This document shows, in pieces, positions 34,327-43,114 of a stretch of 64,000 nt of DNA. Below the pieces are notes generated by a model. That model saw only the letters and a program-made list of their open reading frames with translations, had not been told where the DNA came from and ran no database searches. Where the stretch lies: positions 124,001-188,000 of the forward strand of contig JALHQH010000003.1 in NCBI GenBank assembly GCA_022842065.1. Direction: 5' to 3'. The translations under genes and the position numbers were made by a program. The DNA comes from Caldilineaceae bacterium. Its GTDB lineage: Bacteria > Chloroflexota > Anaerolineae > Caldilineales > Caldilineaceae. Each line of letters opens with the position of its first letter. Within the stretch, counting starts at the first letter, position 1.

Positions 34327-36285
34327 ATGAAGAGACGTGGAATTGCTCCCTTACTGCTACTGCTGGCCATGCTGATTGCGGCCTGTGGTCAGGTTGCCGC
34401 GCCTGGTGAACCGGCTGCGGCACCGGCAGCCCAAGAAGAAGCCGCCGCGGCACCCGCACCCGCCGCGGATAGCGCCAAAGAAGCCCCCATGTTGGCCGAA
34501 CTGGTGGCGGCTGGGCAACTGCCGCCGCTGGAAGAGCGCCTGCCCCAGGAACCCTTTATCGTTGGGCCAGGGGTAATTGTGCCCGAAGCGGATCTGCCCG
34601 ACTGGACGCCAGGCCTCTATGGCGGCACCTTGCACATGGCCCACGGCGACGCCGACTGGAATCCCGACATCTTTATCATGCTCAACGAACATCTGTTGAT
34701 GGCACCAGGGATCGGGGTCGACGGGATTCGCCCCAATATTGTCAAAGCCTTTGAAGTCAACGACGACAACACCGAGTTTACCTTTCACCTGCGCGAAGGG
34801 TTGAAATGGTCGGATGGCACACCGGTGACGACCGAAGATGTGCGTTTTGTCGTTGAAGATATCTATCAGAACGAACAACTCACCCCCAGTTTCCCACCCA
34901 AGTTCCGCGCCGCCGGCAAACCCGATGGCGAGCCGATGACGCTAGAGATTATCGACGACTTCACCTTTAGCATCAGCTTTGCCGAACCCTATGGCGGCTT
35001 CCTGCGCGAGTTGACGATCAAGGGCTGGCAAGGTTATACCGACCTGATGCAACCCGCCCACTATCTGAAACAATTCCATGCCGATTACGCCACAGCGGAG
35101 GAGTTGCAGCCGCTGCTTGAAGAGGCCGGTTTGACGGAGGAATGGTGGCAGCTCTTTAGCACTAAGAACTGCCAAAACTGGGACTTGACGCGCACCCGCT
35201 GCATCGGCATGCCGGCGCTCTACCCGTGGGTCTCCGCCGCCGCCGAAGGCGAAGGGGTGCTCACCTTTGTGCGCAACCCCTACTACTTCAAGGTTGATAC
35301 CGAGGGCAAACAACTGCCTTACATCGACAAAGTGCTTTCGGCATTGGCCGGCGACTCGGATGGCGTCAACCTCAAAGTGTTGACTGGGGATGTCGATCTG
35401 CTGCGCGAGGATACGGCGCTGGTGAAGTTGCCGCTCTACAAAGAGAACGAAGCCGCCGCCGGCTTTACCGTCCGCTTGTTGGACAACCATGTCGATCCCA
35501 CAGCCTTGTTCTTGAACTTGACCTTTGACGATCCAGTCTGGCGCGCGGTGACCGGCGATCTGCGCTTCCGCCAAGCGCTCAATATGGCGATCGATCGCCA
35601 GGAGATCATTGATAGCGTCTATTTCGAGCAGGCCGCCATGCCCGCACTGGTGCCCGCTGAATATGATCTGGACAAAGCCAATGGGTTACTCGATGAGATG
35701 GGGATGGATCAGCGTGATGCGGAGGGCTTCCGCTTAGCGCCCGATGGCAGCCCCTTTGTCCTGCCAATCGAAACGGCCAGCTATGCGCCAGATGTGCCCG
35801 TTGTCTCCGAATTGCTGGTTGAACACTTTAAGCAGATCGGGATCAACACCACCTTTAAACTGGTTGACTCGTCGTTGGATGGCCAGCGCATTGATGCCAA
35901 TGAAGCGCAGGCCACAGTGATCTGGTCCGTCCAGCCCATGTGGCGCAATGGCACGTGGACTGACTACACGCCTACCGGCCGTTGGGGTCGCCTATGGGAG
36001 ACCTGGTATCGCAGCAATGGGGCAGAAGGGGAAGAGCCGCCAGCTGAGGTCAAGCGCATCTTCGAGTTGCATGAGGGTCGCATCGCCGCCGCACCGGCCT
36101 CCGCGGAAGACAAAGCACTGGCCGACGAACTTTACCAGATCCACTACGATAATATCTATGTCTTTAATATCGCCGAACAAGTGCGTTATGCGCTGGTGAC
36201 CAACGCCAAGTTGGGGAACGTCCCATCCGGTGGGCAGGCGATTGGGGCCAACAACAGTGGCGAACAGTTCTTTTATAAAGAGTAA
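34327..36285 (+). CDS. ABC transporter substrate-binding lipoprotein, family 5 (peptide/oligosaccharide type)
   Basis: A 652-residue solute-binding lipoprotein. The signal peptide ends in a lipobox (LIAAC, Cys20), followed by an Ala/Pro-rich linker to about residue 55. The SBP_bac_5 fold is clear: VKAFEVNDDNTEFTFHLREG, LKWSDGTPVTTEDVRFVVED, and LRFRQALNMAIDRQEIIDSV. Such proteins capture peptides, or in some groups oligosaccharides, for an ABC importer. AGGAGG seven bases before ATG is a strong ribosome site. No permease or ATPase gene follows; repeats fill the downstream gap. Next to sugar-acid genes, a sugar substrate is plausible, but that is inference. Confidence 0.9.
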   Translation: MKRRGIAPLLLLLAMLIAACGQVAAPGEPAAAPAAQEEAAAAPAPAADSAKEAPMLAELVAAGQLPPLEERLPQEPFIVGPGVIVPEADLPDWTPGLYGGTLHMAHGDADWNPDIFIMLNEHLLMAPGIGVDGIRPNIVKAFEVNDDNTEFTFHLREGLKWSDGTPVTTEDVRFVVEDIYQNEQLTPSFPPKFRAAGKPDGEPMTLEIIDDFTFSISFAEPYGGFLRELTIKGWQGYTDLMQPAHYLKQFHADYATAEELQPLLEEAGLTEEWWQLFSTKNCQNWDLTRTRCIGMPALYPWVSAAAEGEGVLTFVRNPYYFKVDTEGKQLPYIDKVLSALAGDSDGVNLKVLTGDVDLLREDTALVKLPLYKENEAAAGFTVRLLDNHVDPTALFLNLTFDDPVWRAVTGDLRFRQALNMAIDRQEIIDSVYFEQAAMPALVPAEYDLDKANGLLDEMGMDQRDAEGFRLAPDGSPFVLPIETASYAPDVPVVSELLVEHFKQIGINTTFKLVDSSLDGQRIDANEAQATVIWSVQPMWRNGTWTDYTPTGRWGRLWETWYRSNGAEGEEPPAEVKRIFELHEGRIAAAPASAEDKALADELYQIHYDNIYVFNIAEQVRYALVTNAKLGNVPSGGQAIGANNSGEQFFYKE

Positions 36286-36299
36286 TGGATAAAGTTAAA

Positions 36300-36500
36300 T
36301 AGAGCGCTTGTCCCGTAGGGACGATACCGCCGCGACACTGAGGAACTATCATTCCGAGTTACCGATGTTGCCAAGGCAACATCAGCTTGGCCTAGAAACT
36401 CAGTCCGAGTTTCTAGGCCAAGCTTTATCGCCGAGGAATCTCCGCTTGCCCAGATTGAGATTCCTCACCAAAAAGCCGGTTCGGAATGACAGTGTGACCT
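36300..36500. repeat. Repeat-rich sequence with 18-bp hairpin
   Basis: The segment contains a perfect 18-bp hairpin (36384-36401 with 36407-36424, loop five bases) nested in an outer pair, tcattccgag near 36350 and ttcggaatga near 36481. The gaggaatctc and cggaatgac phrases are typical of dispersed non-coding repeats. No coding capacity is seen. It directly follows the binding-protein gene. Confidence 0.6.
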
Positions 36501-36529
36501 TGCTTGTAATCGTTCAAGACTTGCCAACA

Positions 36530-36701
36530 CTAGTGTTTTGTAAACTAAATTATGATAGATAAATTCTACCCCCTCCCGACCTCCCCCAGGCTGGGGGAGG
36601 AGCCGTGACCTCACCGGCGAGGTGACGGTTCCCTCCCCAAGCTGGGGAGGGTTAGGGAGGGGTTTGATTCCTTATCAAGACTTATTTCACAGAACACTAG
36701 T
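36530..36701. mobile_element. MITE-like element D1 (172 bp)
   Basis: The left end actagtgttttgtaaac and the right end, read in reverse complement, actagtgttctgtgaaa form imperfect terminal inverted repeats. The interior is a G/C-rich palindromic block (cctcccccaggctgggggagg and ccctccccaagctggggaggg) common in intergenic repeats. The right end overlaps the left end of element D2 by the six bases actagt, suggesting CTAG target sites. Confidence 0.7.
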
Positions 36702-36864
36702 GTTTTGTAAACTAAATTCTGATAGGTGAAGCCATGGAGTGGCGGCTGATGGTAGGCCAGCCTTTCAAGGCTGGCGTCTTGACCCGAGGGTTAAAACCCT
36801 CGGCTACCCTCAGCCGTCACTCCGTGACTAACGCCTATCATGACTTATTTGCCAAAACACTAGT
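36696..36864. mobile_element. MITE-like element D2 (169 bp)
   Basis: The ends actagtgttttg and caaaacactagt are perfect 12-bp inverted repeats, and similarity continues inward (gatagg near both ends). The interior includes a gccagcc/ggctggc hairpin and the 46-bp block shared with 11906-11951. The element ends one base before the stop codon of the alcohol dehydrogenase at 36865. It is tandem with D1. Confidence 0.72.
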
Positions 36865-37926
36865 CTATGGCACAATGATCGTCTTCAACGACCCCTGCTG
36901 CTCGATCTGCTGTGTCTCGCGTGCGAAGACCTGCGGCAACTCGTCCAGCCGGTAGCTGACCGAATTTTCAAAGATGATATCCAGGTTAAAAACGCCCCTT
37001 TGCACAACGCGGTAGGCCTCACGCATATGTTCGATGGAGCGCAGCTTGGTGTAGTGGACGGCGTTGAGGTTGCGCACGTCGAGCCCATCCTCGTGGAAGC
37101 GGTGGAAGCAGAACTCTTTGATTGGTGCGTAGTTGTCACCGTAGAGGGCCAGGGTCCCATTGTGGCCGACCATGCCCAGCGCTTGCACCAGCCCAACGCC
37201 GTTGCCCCCAATCGCCTCGACCGCGACATCAACCCCTTCGCCTTTGGTGATCTCATTAACCGCCGCGACGGGATCGGTTTCGTTGGCGTTGATGATGTGG
37301 GTTGCGCCCAGCTTTTTGGCGACTTCCAGTTTGGCCGGCACCACATCGATCGCAATGACCTGGGACGCGCCGGATTTGATCGCCCCTTGTAACATAATGT
37401 TGCCGGCAAAACCAACCCCATTGACTGCCACAATATCGCCCAATTTAAAACCAGCATGCAACGCCGCCCAGACCGCACAGCCCAACGGCTCGTAAAGACA
37501 GCCGACTTCCATGGAAACCCCATCGGGAATCGGCTGCACATGCAGAATATCGGTCGCCCAATAGTCGCTATAAGTCGGGTAGATCAGGCTGCCGACGCGG
37601 TCGCCGACCTTAACTTTGCCACCACCGATGTACTCCGTCACCCCGCTGCCGACTTCGATGATTGTGCCGCCGCCTTCGTGACCCAGCGGTCCCATGGGGT
37701 AGGCATGGGCATGTTCCTGGTTGTGATCGCCCAGTTGCACCTCGGAACCACCTTTGGCCTCATCTTCCGGGCGCACGTTGATCCCGCGATAAAAATAACG
37801 TTCCGAGCCACAGACCGAAGCCTGGTGGCTTTTGATCAGCACTTGATTGGGCTTCAGCGGGGGCAGGGTGATGGTTTTAATGGTCAGTTTGTCGGGTTCA
37901 AGATAGACAACGCGCGTGTCGATCAT
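36865..37926 (-). CDS. Zinc-binding dehydrogenase (MDR family)
   Basis: A 353-residue medium-chain dehydrogenase. The catalytic zinc region reads HQASVCGSERYFYRGI and GPLGHEGGGTIIEVGSG; the usual four-cysteine structural zinc site is missing, unlike the enzyme at 4032. The nucleotide fold has IVAVNGVGFAGNIMLQGAI and VIAIDVVPAKLEVAKKLGA. ATG at 37926 has GGAG eight bases upstream. It is the third gene of an operon with an enolase-superfamily dehydratase and an amidinotransferase. It probably oxidises a polyol or hydroxy acid formed in that route; the exact substrate is unknown. Confidence 0.85.
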   Translation of the reverse strand: MIDTRVVYLEPDKLTIKTITLPPLKPNQVLIKSHQASVCGSERYFYRGINVRPEDEAKGGSEVQLGDHNQEHAHAYPMGPLGHEGGGTIIEVGSGVTEYIGGGKVKVGDRVGSLIYPTYSDYWATDILHVQPIPDGVSMEVGCLYEPLGCAVWAALHAGFKLGDIVAVNGVGFAGNIMLQGAIKSGASQVIAIDVVPAKLEVAKKLGATHIINANETDPVAAVNEITKGEGVDVAVEAIGGNGVGLVQALGMVGHNGTLALYGDNYAPIKEFCFHRFHEDGLDVRNLNAVHYTKLRSIEHMREAYRVVQRGVFNLDIIFENSVSYRLDELPQVFARETQQIEQQGSLKTIIVP

Positions 37927-37969
37927 GTGAGATTCTCCTTTGCTGTGAAATAACGGCATCATTGCCGGT

Positions 37970-38908
37970 TTAGGTGGTCGCTAATGGGCACGTCATACAA
38001 TGGGCACCACCATTGCCCAGAAAGAGCACATCTGAAGGAAAGGTTTCAAGCTGCCAGCCATAGGTTGCCATTTCTGTCTTAATCCGCTGGGCACTGGCAA
38101 AGCCGACCGCTCGTTTACCGCGCTGCGTCACCACTACGTTGAGATGCCCTTCGATACGCTCCTGGTCGGTGATCGGGATCATGCGTACACCCCGTTCCTC
38201 CAGAAACTCCATAAACATCACATGGCGCGGCTCACTGCGCCCAGCTTCGTAAAGCATACAGGGGAAAGTCTCGAAGATCGGCCGGCTGATCAGGCAAAGA
38301 TCGGCATCAAGCAGCATGAAGGCCCCATCAATGTGGATCTCACCAAAGGGCAGTGGCACTTCTAGGAAATATTTGACCTGCGTGCCCAGGATCGCGTCGC
38401 GCAACATGCGCGTCCCCACTTCGTTGGCGCGGTCACAGAGTGAAGCCACCGCGGTATCCTCGCCGATCATGGTCACGCCACCCCCTTCAAGAAAGCCAGG
38501 TTGCTCCACCGCACCCAGGATCGGAATCCCCAGTTGTTTGAACGCCCGCCCCACCATGCGCTGGTCACCCCAACGCCCCTTGAGATGTGGCCCCATGAGC
38601 ACCGCGCCACCCCTAAAAACAGCCGCCAGATCGCGTGTATAGGTCATATTGGGGCGACGGTTGATAAAACCAATGGCGTCGGCATCATCCCGTAAAACAT
38701 CAGTCAACATGATCGTCTCGACGCCGTGCGCCTGCAACAGACCCAGCATCAGATCATAATCAGCCAGAAACGGCTCAACTTCGACCGGCGCGTCAAAATT
38801 GAACTCGGCCAGGTTGTGCGGCTTGACCATCGCCAACTCCAGCCCTGGGCGATGCATCAAGACAGATTTCAGATCACCATAGGCAGATTTTACGCCAAAT
38901 TTGTTCAC
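37970..38908 (-). CDS. Amidinotransferase / arginine deiminase-like protein
   Basis: A 312-residue guanidino-group-modifying enzyme fold. Motifs include MHRPGLELAMVKPHNLAEFN, YTRDLAAVF, GFLEGGGVTM, FGEIHIDGAFMLLD (the His-Asp pair) and, at the end, GGAHCMTCPLATT with the catalytic Cys. Such enzymes act on arginine, dimethylarginine or other guanidino compounds, or transfer amidino groups. The GTG at 38908 has GAGG eight bases upstream and gives the usual N-terminus; the longer frame reads through the repeat. It lies between a sugar-acid-type dehydratase and a dehydrogenase, an unusual setting that hints at a guanidino or N-containing carbon source. Confidence 0.83.
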   Translation of the reverse strand: MNKFGVKSAYGDLKSVLMHRPGLELAMVKPHNLAEFNFDAPVEVEPFLADYDLMLGLLQAHGVETIMLTDVLRDDADAIGFINRRPNMTYTRDLAAVFRGGAVLMGPHLKGRWGDQRMVGRAFKQLGIPILGAVEQPGFLEGGGVTMIGEDTAVASLCDRANEVGTRMLRDAILGTQVKYFLEVPLPFGEIHIDGAFMLLDADLCLISRPIFETFPCMLYEAGRSEPRHVMFMEFLEERGVRMIPITDQERIEGHLNVVVTQRGKRAVGFASAQRIKTEMATYGWQLETFPSDVLFLGNGGAHCMTCPLATT

Positions 38909-38934
38909 TGGACTTGCCTCGTTTAGGGGGGGAT

Positions 38935-39012
38935 AAATCGGTAGATCGGTACATCGGTACATCGGTAGACTACTTATATACTTATCTACCGATGTACCGA
39001 TTTACTTATCTA
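38935..39012. repeat. Inverted repeat with GGTACATC units at a stop codon
   Basis: Tandem octamers of the type cggtacat run from about 38939 to 38970 and are answered by taccgatg units. The best arms are 38953-38969 and 38985-39001, 17 bp perfect. The right side runs into the stop codon of the enolase-superfamily gene (39010-39012). It resembles the array at 50221-50333 in unit sequence. Confidence 0.8.
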
Positions 39013-40161
39013 CCAACGCTCCACCACATTTTCCGCAATATAGTCGAAATTAATTGCCTGGCCCAGCCCCGGATCTTGGGAGACGTGGACAAAGCCTTGC
39101 TCGTCCATCGGGTCATCGAGTTTGTGGAGCCAGGCTTTGGGTTGCTCCCAATTGACAAAGGGATGGAGCAGCCCGCGCTCGTAAAATTCGCCAGGGAACC
39201 CCATGGCACAGAGCACATGCAGGTTGCCGGGGCCACCACCGTGGACTTCCATGCGCATCCCAAAGGATTCAGCCAGGTGCGCGACCTTGAGGAGCGGTGT
39301 GATCCCGCCCAGGTCACCGACGCCACCGCGCACGAGATCACAGGCCCCGGCTTTGATCCACTCGGCACGCGTATACATTTTGCCTTCGGCGGTCTCTGGG
39401 CCACAGATGGGCAGCGACGTATTATCACAGAGCCAGACATAGGAGGACATGCTATGTTCATCCATCGGCTCTTCCATCCAGTAGTAGTCAAGCTTTTCCA
39501 GCCCCTTGGCTAGTTGGAGCGCCTCTTCGCGGCTGTAGTAGTGGAAGGGATCGAGCATCAACGGCACATCGGGACCGACGGCTTCGCGCACGGCAGCACA
39601 GGCTTGGAGATCGCGCTTAACGCTCGGTGCGCCGTCGTAGGGCGGCTGCCAGGTATGCAGTTTGAAGGAGGGATAGCCGCGCTCCTTGACACACCATTCG
39701 GCAAAGCGGGCGTAATCTTCGGGAGTAGCCAAGCCATTTTCCAGATCATCGCCACACATGGTGCTGGCATAGGCGGGGACTTTGTCGCGTGTGGCACCGA
39801 TCAACTTGTGGACCGGCAGCCCTACTGCACGACCCGCTAGATCCCAGAGCGCCAGATCGACGGTCGTCATATACTTATCGCTGAGCGTGGCCAGGTTCAG
39901 GCGCTGCCGCTCCTTGATTGCGTGCCAGATCTTCTCGCGGTAGTGGGGATCCTGGCCGATTACCAGTGGTTTAATCGAACTTTCCAGCGTGCCTTTAGGC
40001 ATGGGACCAAAGGCATAACCATTGACCCCCTCGTCCGTATGAATGGTCAACATGGTCTGGTACGCTTCATGTTCAGGACCGGGGTGGCCATGTCCCTCTG
40101 AGTCGCGTACGGTGTTGGAGAGATAGCGAAAGGATTGCACGGTAATGTCGGTAATTTTCAC
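39010..40161 (-). CDS. Mandelate racemase/muconate lactonizing enzyme family protein (putative sugar-acid dehydratase)
   Basis: A 383-residue enolase-superfamily enzyme. After the N-terminal capping domain the barrel shows SFKLHTWQPPYDG (K-x-H), LMLDPFHYYS (first metal Asp), YWMEEPMDEH (Glu), ICGPETAEGK (Glu) and MRMEVHGGGPGNLH (His). This set resembles acid-sugar dehydratases and related racemases, which abstract a proton alpha to a carboxylate. The start is GTG at 40161 with GGAGG nine bases upstream. It is the first gene of the operon with the amidinotransferase and dehydrogenase. The substrate is probably a sugar acid but is not proved. Confidence 0.85.
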   Translation of the reverse strand: MKITDITVQSFRYLSNTVRDSEGHGHPGPEHEAYQTMLTIHTDEGVNGYAFGPMPKGTLESSIKPLVIGQDPHYREKIWHAIKERQRLNLATLSDKYMTTVDLALWDLAGRAVGLPVHKLIGATRDKVPAYASTMCGDDLENGLATPEDYARFAEWCVKERGYPSFKLHTWQPPYDGAPSVKRDLQACAAVREAVGPDVPLMLDPFHYYSREEALQLAKGLEKLDYYWMEEPMDEHSMSSYVWLCDNTSLPICGPETAEGKMYTRAEWIKAGACDLVRGGVGDLGGITPLLKVAHLAESFGMRMEVHGGGPGNLHVLCAMGFPGEFYERGLLHPFVNWEQPKAWLHKLDDPMDEQGFVHVSQDPGLGQAINFDYIAENVVERW

Positions 40162-40449
40162 AAGTTGGTTCCTCCAGTTGAGTGGGTAATTAGGTGATCA
40201 CAAAGCGGCGGCGGTGCGCCAGCTGCTTCTGACCTTGATCTTGGGGAAGGATACTTATCCCAATTATCGATTGATTCGTAGTTGTTGTCAATCTGCTTGC
40301 GCAGGGGTAGCCCTGGCACAATTAACTATCGTTTACAGTATGACAGGAAAAGCCAGTAGCAATAATCTCGCTCTGTAGTGTACAATCATCCTTATCACTT
40401 TATTTCGCGAAGCAAATCTAGTTTTTATCATAACCAAAAGGTAATCCCC

Positions 40450-41502
40450 ATGGAATCCAAAGCGCATGAGTTCTTAAAGACACTGTTACTCGCCCCCAGC
40501 CCAGCCGGCTATGAGCAACCAGTACAGGCCGTCGTCCGTGAGTATGTCAAAGAGTTTGCCGATGAGGTTAAGACCGATGTCCACGGCAATGTGATCGTGG
40601 GGCGCAATATCGCCGCCCCCACCCGGGTGCTGCTCGCCGGCCACTGTGACCAGATCGGCCTGGTGGTGACCTATATTGACGACAACGGCTTTATCTACAC
40701 CCTGCCGGTTGGCGGCTGGGATCCCCAACAGTTGATCGGTCAACGGATGACGATCTGGACCAAAAGTGGCCCGGTCGCCGGGGTGATTGCCCGCAAGCCA
40801 ATTCACCTGCTCAACAGTGATGAGCGCGGCAAGGTCGTTAAACTGGAAGAAATGTGGATCGATATCGGGGCCACCGACAAGGCGGATGCGGCCAGTGTGG
40901 TGCGGATTGGTGACCCGGTCACCTTTGAGTTGGGCTATCAGGAGATGCGCAATGGGCTGGCCAACGCGCCGGGCATGGATAATATCACCGGCGTCTGGGT
41001 GGTGATCGAAGCGCTGCGGCGCGCCGGCTCGCTCAATGTCGCGGTCTATGCCGTCTCGACTGTCCAGGAGGAGATTGGGCTGCGTGGCGCGCAGACCAGC
41101 ACCTTTGGCGTTGACCCACTGATCGGCATTGCCGTCGATGTCACCCATGCCACCGATTGCCCCACCATCGACAAACGGCAGGAAGGCGATGTCAAACTTG
41201 GCGGCGGCCCCGTGATCGAACGCGGCCCCAATGTTAACCCGCATCTCTTTGATCGCCTGGTTGAGACGGCACTGGCAGCAGAGATGCCCCATCAAATCGT
41301 CGCCCACAACCGCGGCACCGGCACGGACGCCAACGCGATCCAACTGGTGCGTGCCGGCGTGGTCACCGGGCTGATCAGCATTCCCAACCGCTATATGCAC
41401 AGTCGCGTCGAGACGATTGCGCTGAAGGATATTGACCAGTCCGCCGATCTGCTGGCCGCCTTCCTCACTGGCCTGACGGGAAACGAAGATTTTACACCGT
41501 AG
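40450..41502 (+). CDS. M42 family metallopeptidase
   Basis: A 350-residue di-zinc aminopeptidase of the M42 (glutamyl aminopeptidase / former endoglucanase CelM) family. Metal-binding blocks are VLLAGHCDQIGLVVTYID (H-x-D), APGMDNITGVWVVIEALR, VSTVQEEIGLRGAQTS (Glu-Glu), VDVTHATDCP and RYMHSRVETIALKD (His). It trims peptides in the cytoplasm, often as a dodecamer. The frame opens upstream, but ATG at 40450 after AAGG gives the family N-terminus. It is divergent from the enolase-superfamily gene, and the BNR-repeat gene on the other strand ends 24 bases after it. Confidence 0.88.
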   Translation: MESKAHEFLKTLLLAPSPAGYEQPVQAVVREYVKEFADEVKTDVHGNVIVGRNIAAPTRVLLAGHCDQIGLVVTYIDDNGFIYTLPVGGWDPQQLIGQRMTIWTKSGPVAGVIARKPIHLLNSDERGKVVKLEEMWIDIGATDKADAASVVRIGDPVTFELGYQEMRNGLANAPGMDNITGVWVVIEALRRAGSLNVAVYAVSTVQEEIGLRGAQTSTFGVDPLIGIAVDVTHATDCPTIDKRQEGDVKLGGGPVIERGPNVNPHLFDRLVETALAAEMPHQIVAHNRGTGTDANAIQLVRAGVVTGLISIPNRYMHSRVETIALKDIDQSADLLAAFLTGLTGNEDFTP

Positions 41503-41526
41503 TAAACGGGGACATTGCAGGTTCAG

Positions 41527-43068
41527 CTAGCGGCGTACAAAGGGAAAGCCGATTTGATCAGCTAGCGTCGGCGCGGTCGGCAAACTGAAGGTAAGATGGC
41601 GCAAGGCGCAACCCGCTTGGTTACAATTCGGTTGGCCGTTGGCATTCATGGCCAGATTGCTGAGATCAAGCCAAATCAGATCAAGGTAATCGCTGCGGGT
41701 GGCCGGATGATTTTCGCGGCGTAAGCTCCCAAAACCATTCGCCCCGCCACTGGCAACCGGCGCAGTGATGGCCACTGGTTTACCCCAAGGGGCGCCATGC
41801 GGCTTATCCATGAGCCAGATCTGGCCATCCAACAGATCTTCATTGGGTAAGCTGGCACAAGAGCTGTGGCTTTGGGTCCAACTGACCCAGACGCGATCAC
41901 CGGCTGTCAACGCGATGCTGGGGAAGAGCAGACAATGGCCCGGCACCGCGGCAATCGTTGCCGGCAGGGCCACCCAAGCCCCGCGCCCAGCGTGTAAGGC
42001 GGGGTCATAGACGCGGTAGCGCAGCGAGCTTTCGGCTGGGGCCGTCAGCTCGCGCCAGACCAGATAAAGACGGTTGGTGCTATCGCGCGCCAGCGAAACG
42101 TGGCGTTGATCAGTCGTGCCCGGAGCCACCGTCTGCCAGGTGCGCCATTGCTCGCCATTATCGGCGGAGCGACTCCAGTAAATTTGGGCGACACCACGCC
42201 CCACTTTGGCATAGGCAGCCACAAAGAGATAGCGCTGCTCGCCCACATAACTAACCATGAGCGTGGGACGGCTGAAGCGCAGTTTGGGCAGGGGCGCGAT
42301 ATTACGCCACGCCGTCCAGTGCGTCCCCCCATCAGTCGAACGCACAAATTTAATCTGCCCGTTGGGGTGACTCGCATCGAGCCCTTCCCAAACCACATAA
42401 ACATTGGCGCCGTTGACATAGAGCGCCGGATGTTCCTGCCAGAGATCTTCATCCGCTGTATAGCCCGCGACCTCGCCCAGGCTACGCCAGAAGGCACCCT
42501 GCTCCCACTGTGTCCAGCCCTCTCCACCGGGAAGTGAACGGGCATATTTGATCTGGCGGTCATTGTCCCCATGTTGGGCGTCATTGCCATACCAGACCAG
42601 ATGCAGTCGATTATCGCCGTCGATGGCCAGCGCCGGCACCCGTTGGGTAAAAGGGCCGACATCTTCGATCGGCTGATCATTGTTGAGTACCCTCCAGTTG
42701 GCCCCATTATCAGTGGATTTGGCCACAAAAATGTGATAGACACTGTCCATTTTTTTGCGATAGGCCACGTAAAGATTGCCCTGCTCATCACGCACGATTT
42801 TGCGCGCGTCGGTATACCCCATACCGCGGAAATCTTCAGTGTAGTCGATCACATTACTGGCCGGTTCCTGCGCCAACAGTGGTGTTGCCGGCTCGACCCA
42901 ACGTAGTAAGTCATCCACATCAGCCGCACTGAGCATTATCATTACCCCGAACAAGAGCAACGCACAGATCGCATAGGTCGGCAGTGGCAGCGGCAAATAA
43001 TGCAATGCACGCCACACCCGCGACGTTGGTACGCGATTGTGCGAAGTTTTTGCGACAGTCACAGGCAT
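41527..43068 (-). CDS. Exported BNR/Asp-box repeat protein (sialidase-like propeller)
   Basis: A 513-residue protein with an N-terminal signal anchor (YAICALLLFGVMIMLSAADV) and a beta-propeller marked by Asp boxes: STDNGANW, STDGGTHW and SADNGEQW, with related strands such as HLVWYGND and LYLVWRELT. Asp-box propellers include sialidases and other glycan-active or binding proteins; the Arg triad of true sialidases is not obvious, so enzymatic activity is uncertain. ATG at 43068 has AGGG four bases upstream. It probably lies outside the membrane. Next upstream gene on this strand is the beta-lactamase-like gene, 46 bases away. Confidence 0.8.
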   Translation of the reverse strand: MPVTVAKTSHNRVPTSRVWRALHYLPLPLPTYAICALLLFGVMIMLSAADVDDLLRWVEPATPLLAQEPASNVIDYTEDFRGMGYTDARKIVRDEQGNLYVAYRKKMDSVYHIFVAKSTDNGANWRVLNNDQPIEDVGPFTQRVPALAIDGDNRLHLVWYGNDAQHGDNDRQIKYARSLPGGEGWTQWEQGAFWRSLGEVAGYTADEDLWQEHPALYVNGANVYVVWEGLDASHPNGQIKFVRSTDGGTHWTAWRNIAPLPKLRFSRPTLMVSYVGEQRYLFVAAYAKVGRGVAQIYWSRSADNGEQWRTWQTVAPGTTDQRHVSLARDSTNRLYLVWRELTAPAESSLRYRVYDPALHAGRGAWVALPATIAAVPGHCLLFPSIALTAGDRVWVSWTQSHSSCASLPNEDLLDGQIWLMDKPHGAPWGKPVAITAPVASGGANGFGSLRRENHPATRSDYLDLIWLDLSNLAMNANGQPNCNQAGCALRHLTFSLPTAPTLADQIGFPFVRR

Positions 43069-43114
43069 AAATCCCTTGCGGCAAACACACATTAACGATT
43101 AATTATTAATGCGC

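Noticed and set aside
36308..36562. An 84-residue frame in the repeat field after the binding protein
   Set aside because: It only translates dispersed repeats and hairpins.
40486..41400. A 304-residue minus-strand frame opposite the M42 peptidase
   Set aside because: The peptidase metal sites are on the plus strand; the antisense frame is His/Asp/Gly-biased shadow sequence.
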